From Pyralis farinalis (taxonomy: Eukaryota; Arthropoda; Insecta; Lepidoptera; Pyralidae), in NCBI GenBank assembly GCA_947507595.1, contig OX382277.1, positions 19,267,198 to 19,331,197 on the forward strand: 64,000 bases of DNA, written 5' to 3'. Position 1 is the stretch's first letter; the number at the start of each line of letters is the position of its first letter. Under the pieces are notes generated by a model. The model was not told where the DNA came from, searched no databases, and was given only the letters and a program-made list of their open reading frames with translations. Positions 50,313 through 62,549 of the stretch are shown here, piece by piece. The translations under genes and the position numbers were made by a program.

Positions 50313-50730
50313 ATTTAGCACAGACTACCTGTCCTTAATAATCTTTAATTTTACCATTTGATATCATTATTGTACCAATATGCTTATGTAAAAAAAAAAA
50401 TGAAATATCTAATTGACAATTTTAAATGAGACCTATATTGGCAAGTTTCTTTCGGCATTTTTTCTTCGCCAATGGTCATTTCCGAAATTCTAGTAGTACA
50501 TATATAACATATATCATACATATATATGTTATATAAAATACCTTGATAATACCGTAAAGGCGAAACCGGTCGGTAAAAATAAAAATAATTATTAAATTAA
50601 ATTGTGAAGTGGAATCTGTACAAGTGCAAGTATTAACATTAACGAGATGTCTTCAAAATTCCACCAAGCGCCTACAATCAACAGTATCAACATAATAAAA
50701 TGAATTAAGTAAAATAAGAGAATTAAATAA
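50313..50730. other. Unassigned stretch
   Basis: An ATATGTTATATA-type inverted repeat (14-nt arms, 50502-50536) is AT-microsatellite-like. Nothing else. Confidence 0.4.
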
Positions 50731-50739
50731 ATAATAAAT

Positions 50740-51007
50740 AAATAAATATTGTCGGACAAATTACACAGCGCCATCTAGCCCCAAAGTAAGCGAAGCTTGT
50801 ATTATGGGTACTAGACAACAGATAAACATACGTAAATACATTTTTTTTTTGTAAATACATACTTATTGTACATAGAAAACACCCAGACCAAGACAAACAG
50901 ACATGTTCATGCACACAAATGTTTGTCATGTGTGGGAATCGAACCCACGAGCGTTGGTGTCAAAGTAGCGTAACAACGCGTTTCACCACTGCGCCACGGA
51001 ACTCGTC
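50740..51007 (-). mobile_element. SINE-B, full length with 9-bp target duplication
   Basis: Same head, body and ATTTATTTA tail as the other copies. ATAATAAAT occurs at 50731-50739 and 51008-51016, a clear target duplication. Fourth full-length SINE-B in the window, again on the minus strand. Confidence 0.9.
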
Positions 51008-51117
51008 ATAATAAATCAAATCAAATAAGATACAATAAGATTATATTTCAAAAATGTAAGACGTGTGGTGTGACGTGTGTCATTTGAGTACTTGAATAAA
51101 TATGTATTTACGGGTAT

Positions 51118-51180
51118 AGTTACGGGGTTGTACTCAAAACGGAACCCTATAGGTCTCATGTGCGTCTGTCTGTCAGTTTA
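51118..51180 (+). mobile_element. Repeat E fragment
   Basis: GGGGTTGTACTCAAAACGGA, ACCCTATAGGTCTCATG, TCTGTCTGTCAG: the 5' part of repeat E only. Confidence 0.45.
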
Positions 51181-52150
51181 CTATAAACATTTATTTATCT
51201 TAGCTAGGATTTGATAATCAAACGCGGAATTTGGCAATTTGATTTTTGTTTTAAAATATAGTGCTCGTAGTTTTTAGTTACGCTCTAAATGTTCGTAGTG
51301 CGACCGTGTTTTGTTTTTACTTTCGGAGATAGATGTGGAGAAAAAAAAACTCCTTTATTTAATAGTTGTATAGCATTTATACCGGTCAAACGAATTTTAG
51401 TGGATAACGGGTAATTATTTTCGAGATGTGTTTTTTCTAAAGATCCATTCATTCAGACGAAGTCATAAAATTTCCATTTGTAATAAATATAACGCCTTTC
51501 TTTAATTATAAGTACGATTTTAATTTTAATTTTAGGGGGTTCTATGTTTTTTGTGTATGTTTTTAGTATTTCATACCAAAATGTTAAAAAAGGAACGGTA
51601 CGGCGGTACGGTACCTTACGGTGCGACGTCTGTCTCAGTGGCATATATGAGCGACTAATGCTATGGATTTAAAATTTTTGCTTATGAAAAAAAGGTTTTA
51701 TTTGCATAAAGGGTTAAAATGGCTATTCGAAATTTCAAAGTGCGACTACTTGTTTAATTCGAGTGACATATGAAAGGGCTCAATCCACATACCAAACCAG
51801 AGTTTTATTTTTTATAAGCCCTGTAATTTCCGGTTGATGATGAGAAATGTCAAAATATACCATTCACCGCCCCGGTTATGTCTGAAGTTTATAATGTTAA
51901 AAATCTGAAATAATTACAGAAATATGAATATGGTGAGTGAACAATAATTAATGAGTCTAAAATCAAAATAAAAGAAACGATGTTTCTAACTAGCACAGCG
52001 TTTTAAAAATCATCAAAAACACAAATTTATTTACCTGTTCTAGTTTTGGAATTACATGGTCGTGTGTGATAAATCCCCTTTTGACAAGCTTCGTAGAGTA
52101 TACTTATTTCTAAGTGACATTCTACGATTCCTGAATATCGGAGATCAACG
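51181..52150. other. Unassigned stretch
   Basis: A short GGTACGGCGGTACGGTACC cluster lies near 51597-51620. No gene or known element. Confidence 0.4.
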
Positions 52151-52156
52151 CGCCCC

Positions 52157-52200
52157 GGCCTATATTTAAACCCACCGGGTGCGAGCGAGGCAGTGTTATT
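52157..52200 (+). promoter_or_regulatory. Candidate insect core promoter
   Basis: A TATA element (TATATTTAAA at about 52161) is followed, with TATA start to initiator A about 31 bases apart, by GCAGTG. That resembles the arthropod TCAGT initiator. The interval is GC-richer than its surroundings. Spacing is canonical, but no substantial reading frame follows. It could belong to a non-coding transcript or an LTR. Confidence 0.3.
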
Positions 52201-53024
52201 GTGGAAGTGAGAAAGCATGATAAAAATTGGCCAGTCCTGGAAGCATTATCATACACAATGATGAAAAACTATTTAATTGATCAACTTACTGCTAACTTAC
52301 GGTTATTTCAACTATTATATAGGTACTTACAACTATATGCATTTATTTACTTCTAAACTAGACTGCTGCGGCCACCAAATCTCATAATGTAGTAGCACGA
52401 AGTGTACATATAGGCCGCGGACAGCTTGTATCTACTTACCTTACCTTACGAACTACAAATAGATGTCTTTGTACTATATACACAAGTTGTTAATTACTAC
52501 GATGATATTAAGTGGATGATACATTCTATGTAATAACTTATATCTAAATCTAATCATTACAAAGTACATAGCAAGCATTTCACACATATCTGTTTATCTT
52601 ATATTACTACGAGCAAGTGACACTTCACGCGACGGTCTCTTTATTTAGATATTGTCGCGAACATCTTTTAATCTTATTTTTATCTTACTCTTTAACGCGC
52701 ATCTCATAATCCACGTACCTATGTGGTACTCAGCTCTCTTCGACGCATAGGAATTGCCAACGCTTTTGATACATGATCCTCTAAATCCCTGTAATTTTAA
52801 ATATATTATTAACATCATAAACATGAATAGAATAAACATAGACATTTATTGTTGTTTGTAAACATTTTTTCTTTATTTAGAATTTATTTTTGTACCATGA
52901 ATTTAATTCAATTATGGTAAGTTGTTTACAAAATTTATAAGAAAAAATAAAAATGGTATTTTAATAGTCAACAGTGGGCTCCAAATACTACATTAGGCCT
53001 GTAGAATGAAAATTAATATGAGGC
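52201..53024. other. Unassigned stretch
   Basis: Nothing recognised. Confidence 0.4.
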
Positions 53025-53175
53025 TATTTAGGACATGACGTCAAAGGCCAAAAATAGGTAAGGTAGGCAGTTAGGCGAGTTAGACAAAATAGGATAGGGT
53101 AGGCTAGATAAGAAAGGTAAGATAGGCGTAATAAGCAATATAGGCCATTTAAAGTAGGACATTCAAGTTAGGATA
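53025..53175. repeat. Degenerate TAGG-rich tract
   Basis: Irregular iterations of TAGG separated by 2-8 bases (for example AAATAGGTAAGGTAGGCAG, GATAGGGTAGGCTAGATAAG) over about 150 bases. The base step is near 10, with purine-rich sequence on one strand. It recalls but does not match the insect telomere unit TTAGG. Best described as a decayed minisatellite. Confidence 0.5.
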
Positions 53176-54976
53176 GAATTGCGAGAGTACAAAATGAATT
53201 AGATAGAAAACATACACAATTGTGATGAGATATATTGCATATCTGGTTATGAAAGCTTTCCACTTAACAATACTCTCTAAGCCTTAAAATCCAATGTACT
53301 ATTAAAAATTGAAAACGTAACGATAATAACACGTGTATCCATTATAGTGCGGCATTAAGTAATCTATTCAAATCGCGAATATTCTTTTTTAGAGATATTC
53401 CAATGAATCAAGTGAAAAAACATCACAATTCTTGTAAAAATATTTTTTTACGTTCCTAATTGAGCAGAACAGAAGTTATCAGATTTATATGTTCCCCTGC
53501 CCGAAAATTAAAAAAAAACCTATAATCTGATCATAGCGCCATCTACCTGGTCCCATTGTGGATTTAAACCATTCAGGAACCAACTCAAATTCTTCGTTGT
53601 GTTGGAGCTTCGTCTCCATTATGCACACAACACACACGCTATTTTACTGTTTTGAATGGAAGTCGGAGTGTAATAGAAGTGCAGAAGTTTGTGTGTAGGT
53701 GAGCTAAGAGCCCGCAATGCAAGTAAGTACATGCACCTCACTTAGCTCATAAAGAACGGTCTTCATTTCTCACTCGCAAAATCTAATCTTGAAACTTGCA
53801 GTTGTAAGTTGTTGGCTAACGAACCCTAATAAGCGTAGAACGGTAACCATTTGAATATCTAATTTACAATTTTTGCGTTTTATAAGGCGATTATCTGCGT
53901 AATTCGTCTAATTATTTCGCTCTCGAATGTGTAATTTACAATATCGATCGCATTAGACGATATCGATTCGAGAATCAAAATAAGTGATAGAAATTATAAC
54001 GCTTTTTTATACTTACAGGCCGGAGCCGTATTTTTGTGATAAGATTTTATATGTAATATCGTAATACCTTACTGTTCTAAAATACCATTTTTATTCAACA
54101 ACTTTAATGCAAATTACGAATAAATTATGACGAGTTGTTACACATGATAGGTACCCTTAAAACGAAGATCGAAATTTTATATATTAGTAATCTGATACAA
54201 CTTATCCGATATTTCTAAATAATTAGGGCTTATATAGCCTTTCAAATTTTCATTGTACTCGTAACTCCGTCCTTACCGTTTTGAGCACGGCTTTGTGCCA
54301 ATTATCAGAACACTTCATTGTTTATAACATCAAGTACCGCCGGTAGTCAGAACGTGAAGAGAGATTTGCTCAAAATTTTAACGAAATCCTCTTAACAATT
54401 TCTATATTGGGTGAACATTTAGTCGGTACTTTTATTGAATACTACGAGTACATAGGTACATTAAAGGAGAAGCATAATAAAATACAGGATCATGAGACTT
54501 GGAAATTTGCACGAAGGTTCCTTTATAGATCTTTTATAAAGATCGGCGCTTGTTCTGACGCGTCATGCGTTACGTTGTGCAATAATCAGCTTGGTTGTGC
54601 ATTCATGTGAGTATCAAAGTAACCAGCAATAGATAAAGTGTTGTTCTTTTTAAAAACTAATTCAAAAATAGGAGTATCTGCAAACATAATTGTCCGTACT
54701 TGCGGCCGACGAAATTCGGCCGCGAATCATTGAATTTCTTAAGATTGAACGTTATTGATAATTTCACATTATTTTACATAAATTTTATTTTTCTGTATTT
54801 CTTTTCCACATAAACTTTAACTATGATAAATACATACACCTCTGTACGCGCAATTTGCTTAAAAACAACAAGGTACAAAGTTATTTCTTCAAGTATGAAT
54901 AAGTATATAGATGTTTTCTTAATAGCTTTATAACGAATTTATTGATATTTATGTATTATAAAAAAGAAACATAACA
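53176..54976. other. Unassigned stretch
   Basis: No motif recognised. A 67-codon frame at 54407-54610 has no homology I can name. Confidence 0.4.
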
Positions 54977-55041
54977 AAAACATAAAAATGAACAAGTAAA
55001 TTCATATATTATATGAATTTACTTGTTCATTTTTACGTTTT
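54977..55041. repeat. Near-perfect hairpin, no attached element recognised
   Basis: Arms 54977-55006 and 55012-55041 (30 nt) pair with one mismatch around a 5-nt loop (TATTA). The inner 23 pairs are perfect. The flanks are unassigned, so I cannot tell whether it also marks an element's 5' end. Confidence 0.85.
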
Positions 55042-56408
55042 CATCAAATTTTCTGTAATGGTTATGGTTGACTTTTGACCATTGGGGTGATCACTAGTAG
55101 GTGCTTAGTAATGGAAAAGGAAATGACTTTTAGGTACTACATTCATAATCAAATTCGATGGCACTTAAAATTTAATTCAAAAAACAAATATTAAATATAG
55201 TATAAGACGAATCTTCTGGCATACCTGTAGAAGAGTATGACTGAAATGACAGACTTATTCCTCCAAGAAGTCTTCTTTTGAGCAATGTCTTAGTCTTATA
55301 CTAACTCCTTCATATCTAGTACTCTCCTTAACATGTAGTAAAGCTCGAATTATCTCAAATATAAGACAATGTATAATAGTGAGAGAAAATATAGGCGTAA
55401 TAAGTAATGAGTTCGATGGGATTACGGAATGTGATGCGCCCTTATTTGTTGTGATTAGCATTGAAATTCTGTAGGCCCACACCAGTGTTTTGCCTACAAT
55501 ACAAAAATATGCGGAGTAAGATAAATATAGGGAAGTGTTGGGAATAGCGCGCAGCTACAAAATTTTAAGTGAGGTTTGATTCTTTCAGTCGCGGTTGGTC
55601 CCTTGAAATCATTTGGCATATTTTACGTCCTGCCCTGTGTAAATAGCCGCTTACTGTTCGCAATCCGCATATACCACCACGCATCGCTCGCTATACCTAC
55701 AACTCGTCTTCATATAGAAGATTATGCAGCAGTTGCGGCAGATATTTTTGATTCTGTGTGAGTGCGACTACCGGCACCTGCCTCGGTTTGAACTAAGTAG
55801 TAACGTTCTCTTCCACAATGGTGTCTTTCAAATCTTTTATATAGCCTCGGACAATAGCAATATCAAAGAAAAATAGAACGGCGGGAAAACAAATTAAATT
55901 AATAACAGAATATTTTTAAATAAATGTCAGAGCTATATAGTAAAATTCCAGTCTTAAAAATGGGATTATATTACACGAGTCTTTTGGGATTATTAAACAT
56001 TCAAATACATTTGACATTTAACTTACTCCAGCGACTTTTGCCATGTTCGATGTTAAGGTACCTACTTCATAATATTGAAAAGAATAATAAGTAGCATTTT
56101 ATTATTTAGCCTGGCGTCCTATATAAATTTGGTGAAGTTACTACTTCTTTGAAGTCTGTTTTCATTTTATATTAAACCATTTTTATTACGAGTATTTTGA
56201 GAACAGTAAAATTATGCGAGTTTGAGAATCTATTTTTTAGCTTATATTGATTACTATTTTGCAACTTATGTATCTTATAAATCTGGACAATCTCAGCGAC
56301 TTTTGGGGCAACTGTGTCATATCGATGTTTTAGCACACGAATCGCATTCGCCAATCGCCTATGTTGCGATTATAGACGAATAGTGTTCAGTATTAACCAT
56401 TTAGATTA
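55042..56408. other. Unassigned stretch
   Basis: A frame at 55576-55761 (...TTRLHIEDYAAVAADIFDS) lies between a TTTCAG and a GTGAGT and could be an exon, but neither homology nor a partner exon supports it. A minus-strand frame at 55255-55482 is unrecognised. Confidence 0.35.
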
Positions 56409-56632
56409 CATGTGGGTAACCCCCGGCCCGCGGGCCGGATCCAGCTCGCTGTAAGGTTTGATCCGGCCCGCGAGACATTTTGAAAAAACCCAATAAAAAA
56501 AAATTAAGTAGGTACACTACTTATATACTCACGGAATCTACTTATATATATGCACTACTTTTAAACGCGGCCCGCGAACGTATTTGCATGCTAAAGTTTG
56601 GCCCACAAGATGTCAAAGGTTGCCCATACCTG
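56409..56632. mobile_element. hAT-like MITE
   Basis: Ends CATGTGGGTAACCC and GGTTGCCCATACCTG are imperfect inverted repeats of the CAGGGGTGGGCAACC type I associate with hAT MITEs. GGCCCGCG words near both ends add subterminal symmetry. TTTAGAT occurs next to both ends but is shifted by a base or two, so an 8-bp duplication is not certain. Confidence 0.5.
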
Positions 56633-56949
56633 ATTTAGATAATTGGTTATCATATATAAACTTTGGACAAAACATTGTAAAATACCAAGCACGGCAGATC
56701 TCTATTATAATACTCGTATTTTAATTTTTAGTTTAGTCTTTATTTTCAGTTTATATGATAGACATATCAGGTATAGGAATTCGAAATTTTGGGTAAAAAT
56801 TCTTTTTTCATGAGATACCGCGCGAATGAACGTATTCGTTTTCTTTTTTTGATTCCTGTAAGTACATATCCGAAGATAAATTATTAAGCTTATGAGGTAT
56901 ATCATCGAACGTCTACGAAAGTCTTTATAATTCGTCGATAATTTTCAGG
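56633..56949. other. Unassigned AT-rich stretch
   Basis: Nothing recognised. Confidence 0.4.
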
Positions 56950-59035
56950 TGATAAGTGGAGGCACTGGCGAGTGCGTATTCCTTTCGGAGATCATAAAAA
57001 AATAAGAAGAGTGAAGGAAGAAGTTGCGAACGCAAGTCTTTTAGACTCCGATGTAGACGAATATTGCAAAATTCTGAAATGGAGTATGGTGGATAGTGCG
57101 AAAGAAGCATGTGGATGCGCAAAGAGACTTACAACACTGAGAGGAGATGCCTGGTGAGATACGGAAAGCGTGGTTGGTTTCTGAATGAGAAGAAGATAGA
57201 AATATACCACGTATCCAAGAATGAAACCAAAGCTTTAGTGAAAGAGAAGCGTGAAAGCCTACTTATGAATGAGGAAGAGAACTCTTCTGGATAGTGGTAA
57301 AGAAGTGGTTCGCCAGCATCTAGAATGAACAAGATAAAATGTAAAGCCGGTGGCATTCTTGCGAACACTCAGGAAGTGTTATAACGGTGAAATGAATATA
57401 TTAGAGAAATGTATGATTATGTTCAGGAAGCTGGCACTGGGAATGAGTCTGTAACTGACTCGGCAGTGCCAGCGTACCATTAACACATTACCATGGATGA
57501 GATTGAATGGTCAATACGAAGTTTGAAAAATGAAATGTCAGCGGGAATCGGTATGGTTACAACTGAAATGATCAAACTAGGATGCACCTACGTTAGGGAC
57601 ACCTTCTGGTTCTTGAGCAAATTATGCTGGAGAACCAGAAGGATCCCGAGCGATTGGAGACGCGCAGTCATCGTACCCTTGTATAAAGGCAAGTTCACAT
57701 ATGGCCAGGGCCAATTATAGGGCCATCAGTTTCATCAGCTTGGCAGTGTATAGAAAAATCATTGAGAATGAGGGTGAAATCCGATGGGATGCTTTGAGAA
57801 GCACAGAGTGGATGTCGAAGCGGCAGAGGATGTACGGATCAAGTTTTTTCACTCCGCAACATCGTGGAGAAGCATCTGGCTATGGATCAGAAGTTTTTCT
57901 GCGGTTTTGTGAACCTTGAGAAAGCTTTTGATAGGGTCGTGCGAAGAATCTCTGGAACATTTTGCCTAGATATGGGGTTGACGGTAACTTGCTCCGTGCT
58001 GTGCAATCCACGTATGAGGATTATACTGCGTGTGTGCGGGTTGACGGCAGCTTGTCGCACTGGTTTGATATCAACATTGGTGTCAGACAGGAATGCGTGC
58101 TGTCGGCTCGGCTGTTCATCCTGTATCTGGACAGATGTCTTCAGAGAATAAGAAATATTTATTGGGAATGCGAATGGGTGACTCAGTGGGCCTGCTGACT
58201 TACTGCTGCCTTATGCAGACGATGCGGTATTCATAGCAGAATTACCATCCGAACTGCAAACACTAGTTACAACAATGAAAGATGATTGTATGAAGAAAGG
58301 CTTACAATTGAATGCGAAGAAAACCAATATCATGGTATTTGAAAGAGAGAAAACCAGAACGAACACTGGGATTAAGGTTGATGATGTTGTGTTGGAGCAA
58401 GTGGTTGAGATTGTATATCTTGGAAGCACTTTTAGCAGTGATGGAAGGTACACCGCTGATATGAAGAGACGAGTGAGTGCAGGGAATAGCGTGAATGGAG
58501 CGTTTGGGTAAACTTCTAGGCGGCTGAAATCTAAGCCAGAAGACACAGCTCGCTGTACACAACGGGGAGCTTATCCCAACGCTAACTTATGGAAGTGAAA
58601 GCTGGGTATGGCAGAGAAAGCATGAAAGTAAAATAAATGCGGTCGAGATGAGAGCATTGCGCAAAATTTGTGGCATAATGCTAGCTGACAGCGTTCGTAA
58701 TGATGACTTAAGAAAGAAAGTGTCGTCTGAAAGAGAGTGTCGGGGTTAGGATAAGAAAAGGTATATATATACTCTGTTGGTAGAAAACAATGTAGAAAAC
58801 CGGACATGTAGAAAGAATGCAGGGTGGGAGAATGACGAAACAAGTATACAATGCGAAAGTGAAAGGATGTAAGAGCCGAGGAGGACCAAGACAAAACTAC
58901 TATGACAAATTGGTCGTGTTTTATCAGAAGGTGATGTTAAGAGTCCTAGAAACCGGCGAGTGTGCATGAATAAGGCTATGAATATTAAAGTCTTATGGCG
59001 CTCGGATCTCTCTGCCTACCCCGCAAGGGACCTGG
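56950..59035 (+). pseudogene. LINE-R (RTE-like) ORF2, decayed
   Basis: Longest LINE-R copy. Relics in order and in several frames: DVDEYCKILKWSMVDSAKEA; MDEIEWSIRSLKNEMSAGIG; RRIPSDWRRAVIVPLYKGK (RT fingers); FVNLEKAFDRVVR (motif A relic, Asp replaced); LPRYGVDGNLLRAVQSTYED and GVRQECVLSARLFILYLD (motif B relic, G to E); LPYADDAVFIAELPSELQTL (catalytic YADD, about 58210-58225); LNAKKTNIMVFEREK and EIVYLGSTFSSDGRYTAD; then WQRKHESKINAVEMRALRKI and the WFGHVERM region. The endonuclease is absent, so it is 5'-truncated. The 3' end reaches CTCTGCCTACCCCGCAAGGG. At least nine shorter copies of its 3' end lie in this window. Confidence 0.8.
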
Positions 59036-59518
59036 CGTGAAGATATGCATACAAACATGCATACAGGTATATCATAGTCTGCGGTTATATTTCAATTTCA
59101 AAGATTTAATTTAAAAAAATATGAAAATTATTCCTCACATCTCTTTTAGAAACTAATCTGTAGATTCCTTTTGCTGATGAAACGAATATTGCATATTTTT
59201 TAATATCACAGTCCACTAATACCAATACTTTACGGTTATATGAATCTCGGAAACTGGGAAGCATTAAATCGTACGAGAAAGTGCGCAGCGAAAAGCGACC
59301 GGGGAGTGCTACGGCGAAATTAATTTCAGATGATGAATGATGACTGATGAGGATGCAATTTACAATTTTTCAATGAAAATACGAAACCTTATCTGCATCC
59401 GTATGTCATGTGATTGGGAACCTGTTCATGTTTTTGTTATATGTTTTTAATTCTTATTCTTATTTTGACAATAAATTAAATATTGTTAATATATATATTC
59501 AACATTTAGACTTAGCTA
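59036..59518. other. Unassigned stretch
   Basis: ATGCATACAAACATGCATAC directly after the LINE-R end is a short simple-repeat tail. The rest is unrecognised. Confidence 0.4.
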
Positions 59519-59618
59519 CCATGACCAAATTGATCGTGTTTTATCAGAAGGTGATGGTGAAGGTGAAGGTGATGTCAGGAGCCTTAGAAACCGGCGAGCG
59601 TGCATAAGAATAGCAATG
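59519..59618 (+). mobile_element. LINE-R tail fragment with local expansion
   Basis: TACCATGACCAAATTGATCG, TTTATCAGAAGGTGATG, then GAAGGTGAAGGTGATG (a small in-place expansion), GAAACCGGCGAGCGTGC. Confidence 0.6.
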
Positions 59619-59619
59619 A

Positions 59620-59735
59620 ATCTAGTCACCGGCAGCCCCGCTGATGCTGGCTTTGGTAGCGGTCAGAGCATCGGCGGGGCAAGGGGTGCTAAGAATTCCC
59701 GGCTCCGACCGAATTCTTCTCGAAAACTGTTAAAG
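59620..59735 (+). repeat. GC-rich double stem-loop sequence
   Basis: Two nested inverted pairs: GCCCCGCTGATGCT with AGCATCGGCGGGGC (14 nt, one mismatch, loop about 18 nt), then AAGAATTC with GAATTCTT. The composition is far from the AT-rich flanks. I do not recognise an RNA gene. It could be part of an unidentified retroelement or a structured RNA relic. Confidence 0.4.
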
Positions 59736-60777
59736 ATATCAAACTGAAATGTCTTAAGGACTACTGCCTTAGGCCTGATAAAACCAAATTTTGAATTCAA
59801 ATAAGTTTTTAAATTTTATATTTTATTTATCGATTTTTCAAATTATAACTTATTAAGGCTATAGACGTTTGTAAAATGTTAACCTAACCTACCCTCAATA
59901 GGAAATTACTTGTTGATATATGTAAGGACTCTCACAACATACCATATATCTAATTCGATTTAGGTATTCAGAAGATAAGATGGGGTAAATAAACTCTATT
60001 TCCTGAAAGCGCTCCTTTTTGGTAAGCCGTGTAAAAATAGCTTAGGTCCTAACAGGTGGATGAAGTTTCTTACTGGGGCGTACTGGTACAAATTTTTAAA
60101 TTTTAACATATCATATACTCACATGAAATATAATTCATTGGTTTATATCGCGCCTACACAGAATGTGTAGATCCGAACTTGATAAGCGCTATAAATATAA
60201 CTTATACTTCGTGCGGAAGTGTAGAACCTTACATAGACTCGTTTAGTATAAAATATCTAGTATATAAGTGTTGAATAGTTATTAAGAAATAACTTTTAAA
60301 TTATTACTTGTTAATTGATACCTGTTAAAATATGTTCGTTAAACATATTCGTCAGCGATGCCACTCACCAAAAAAGCGTATTATAACCATGCATCGTAAT
60401 AATACGTAATATTTTGCTATGGAGATTTATTGGTATTCTATCTTTTTATATCTGAATATTCACTTTAGGTAGTATAAAAGGAACAGCAAATGAGGCTTCA
60501 TGTATTTGATACTGAAGCGCCCGGATTATCCCGTAGCAAGCAAACAAGCGTCCACAAAGCTCCTGCGGAGAGCATCGTACGTGAACTATGCTAACGAAAA
60601 GACGATAAAACCTTTATCTTATTACGGAGCCAACGAAACTCTTGCGACACGACATACTGAACGAAATCCTGTTTTGTGTTACCTTTTATTGTCTTTTTTC
60701 TAGGGACAGATAATACACTTATAAACAAAACTTGTTAAGTGCGACTAGTACTTGCACACTGTGGATTCCTTACATTT
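59736..60777. other. Unassigned stretch
   Basis: A 67-codon frame at 60500-60703 (KRPDYPVASKQASTKLLRRA) is unrecognised. Otherwise nothing. Confidence 0.4.
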
Positions 60778-60838
60778 TAGGATTCCGTAATGGGTAAAAA
60801 GGGAACCCTCATGTGACTTTATCCATCTGTCACAGTGG
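60778..60838 (+). mobile_element. Repeat E fragment
   Basis: TAGGATTCCGTAATGGGTAA, AAAGGGAACCCTCATG, ATCTGTCACAG: 5' part only, diverged. Confidence 0.4.
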
Positions 60839-60851
60839 CATATTTCATTAA

Positions 60852-61500
60852 AGTCAAAGTCAAAGTCAAAATCTTTTTATTCCGTAAAAATGGCTACATT
60901 TGTTTGGAATCGTCACAATTTTTTTCCCTACCGTGCAGTTTATGACTAGGTGAGCACTGATAAAAATACTGCCAAAAAACTCAGGCATCCCTCTTTTGGT
61001 ATCCAAACAAATTTACATATTTTATTAATTACATTATAATTGGATCGACTCACTCCCAGGCATTTTTATCATTAATATAGTCAGATACTTTATAATATGC
61101 CCTGCTACACAATTTGGCTTTAATAGTAGTTTTAAATTTGTTAATTGACAATTCTCTTATATTGCTGGGAAGTTTGTTATAGAACCGTATACATTGCCCC
61201 ATAAAAGAATTACTTATTTTGTGGAGACGGCTTGCATGTAAGACAAGATTATGCTTATATCTAGTATTTATGCTATGAGTATCACTCTTTTTACAAAATG
61301 AGTCTATGTTTTTGTGGACATACAAAAGATTTTCATAGATATATTGCGATGCGACTGTTAAAATATTTATTTCTTTGAATTTTTCTCTAAGGCTCTCACG
61401 GGGACCAAGTTTGTAGATAGCTCTTATGGCTCTCTTTTGCAATAAAAAGATGGTGTTAATGTCCGCGGAGTTACCCCAGAGAAGAATTCCATCATCATCA
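60852..61500 (-). pseudogene. CR1-like LINE, C-terminal end with hexanucleotide tail
   Basis: Minus-strand frame 61050-61442 (130 residues) reads LQKRAIRAIYKLGPRESLRE, FKEINILTVASQYIYENL, GQCIRFYNKLPSNIRELSIN, YYKVSDYINDKNAWE. This parallels the end of the LINE ORF2 at 29015 (LQKRSIRTIARI, LFNKLPMELKSI, YYSVDEYMNDAC). The 3' end, on the minus strand, is a TTTGAC hexamer repeated about three times (60855-60877). The copy stops near 61500, so everything upstream of the thumb is missing. The last 130 codons are open. Confidence 0.75.
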
Positions 61501-62549
61501 AACTAATGCTATGACATTTGGAATAGTTTTCAAATTGTTTCCTCATTACAAGTGGAAATCTGTGGTGCTATGTATAGAGGTGGTGGACACTCCTTGGACA
61601 GTATTATTAAGTAAGTTTTAAGAAAGGATGAAGCATTAGTTACAATATCGCTCTATTATTATATTTCTTCACGTTTACCCTAATATGTGATAAACTTTTA
61701 GTGTTCCTAGCGTCTATATATCTGTGTATATTTTCATGCCAAGTGGAGTCGTAGCTCAACCTTCAGCCGTAGTACATCCTCATTGCAGTAGACCGCCGCC
61801 AAATTACAACTTCCAGGAGAAATATTATATTTCAGCGAGAAGGCACGGTCACCAAAACTATATATATATATAGTCTGGCAAAGCTTATAGATATATAGCC
61901 GTATTGGATACAACTTCCGAAGTCGCATCATCAAGCGAGCTGAAATTCCCATATTATTTCATTGCAATTTGAATTAGATGTTTGCCAATTATATGATCAT
62001 CATTACATATCTCAAGATTTTTGATAGAAGATTAAAAGTGATTGTCCTTATGCAGCGCTCTGAACTCTGCACACTATGCGATTGTTGTGGTTCTAATGTA
62101 TGAGAATGAATTCCCTGTCAATGGCGAACGGTGCGGTTGTAGAATTCCTTCTAATTCCCTCTTAAGCTGTGGTCTTTGAAGCCCACAACTGCCTTCAATA
62201 ATCGCAGCGCGTCGTACAACTCTGAACACAACCTATTGTGCAATCGGCAGAACACTCAGACGTAAGCAAAGTTTAACTTTATATAAGTACTTCTCATAAT
62301 CTAAACCTTTCCACGATAAAAGCATAAACAAAGGCAACTAAATAATAGTAACATTACTATAAATATACTTGATTAATATTATGAATACTACCTATTAAAT
62401 ACGTGAACGCAGTGTAATATGGGAATATTTAGAAGCGTTTAGATTTACGTGTGGCACGCGCCATTTGCAATGTTATAAAGGGTGAGAGAAACAAAACGTG
62501 ATGTCACACGAGCTTGACATATCGGTGCGCGTTCGAACACTAACATATA
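61501..62549. other. Unassigned stretch
   Basis: Nothing recognised. A TA run lies at 61860-61875. Confidence 0.4.

Noticed and set aside
50495..50540. ATATGTTATATA inverted repeat as a hairpin of the same class
   Set aside because: AT-only microsatellite-like sequence with 14-nt arms; expected by chance in AT runs.
55576..55761. 61-codon frame between TTTCAG and GTGAGT as an exon
   Set aside because: Acceptor tract is weak and the peptide is unrecognised; kept only as a remark in the unassigned stretch.
57448..57475. Inverted pair GCTGGCACTG / CAGTGCCAGC in LINE-R as a seventh hairpin
   Set aside because: Arms are only 10 nt with a loop over 20 nt, unlike the six precise hairpins.
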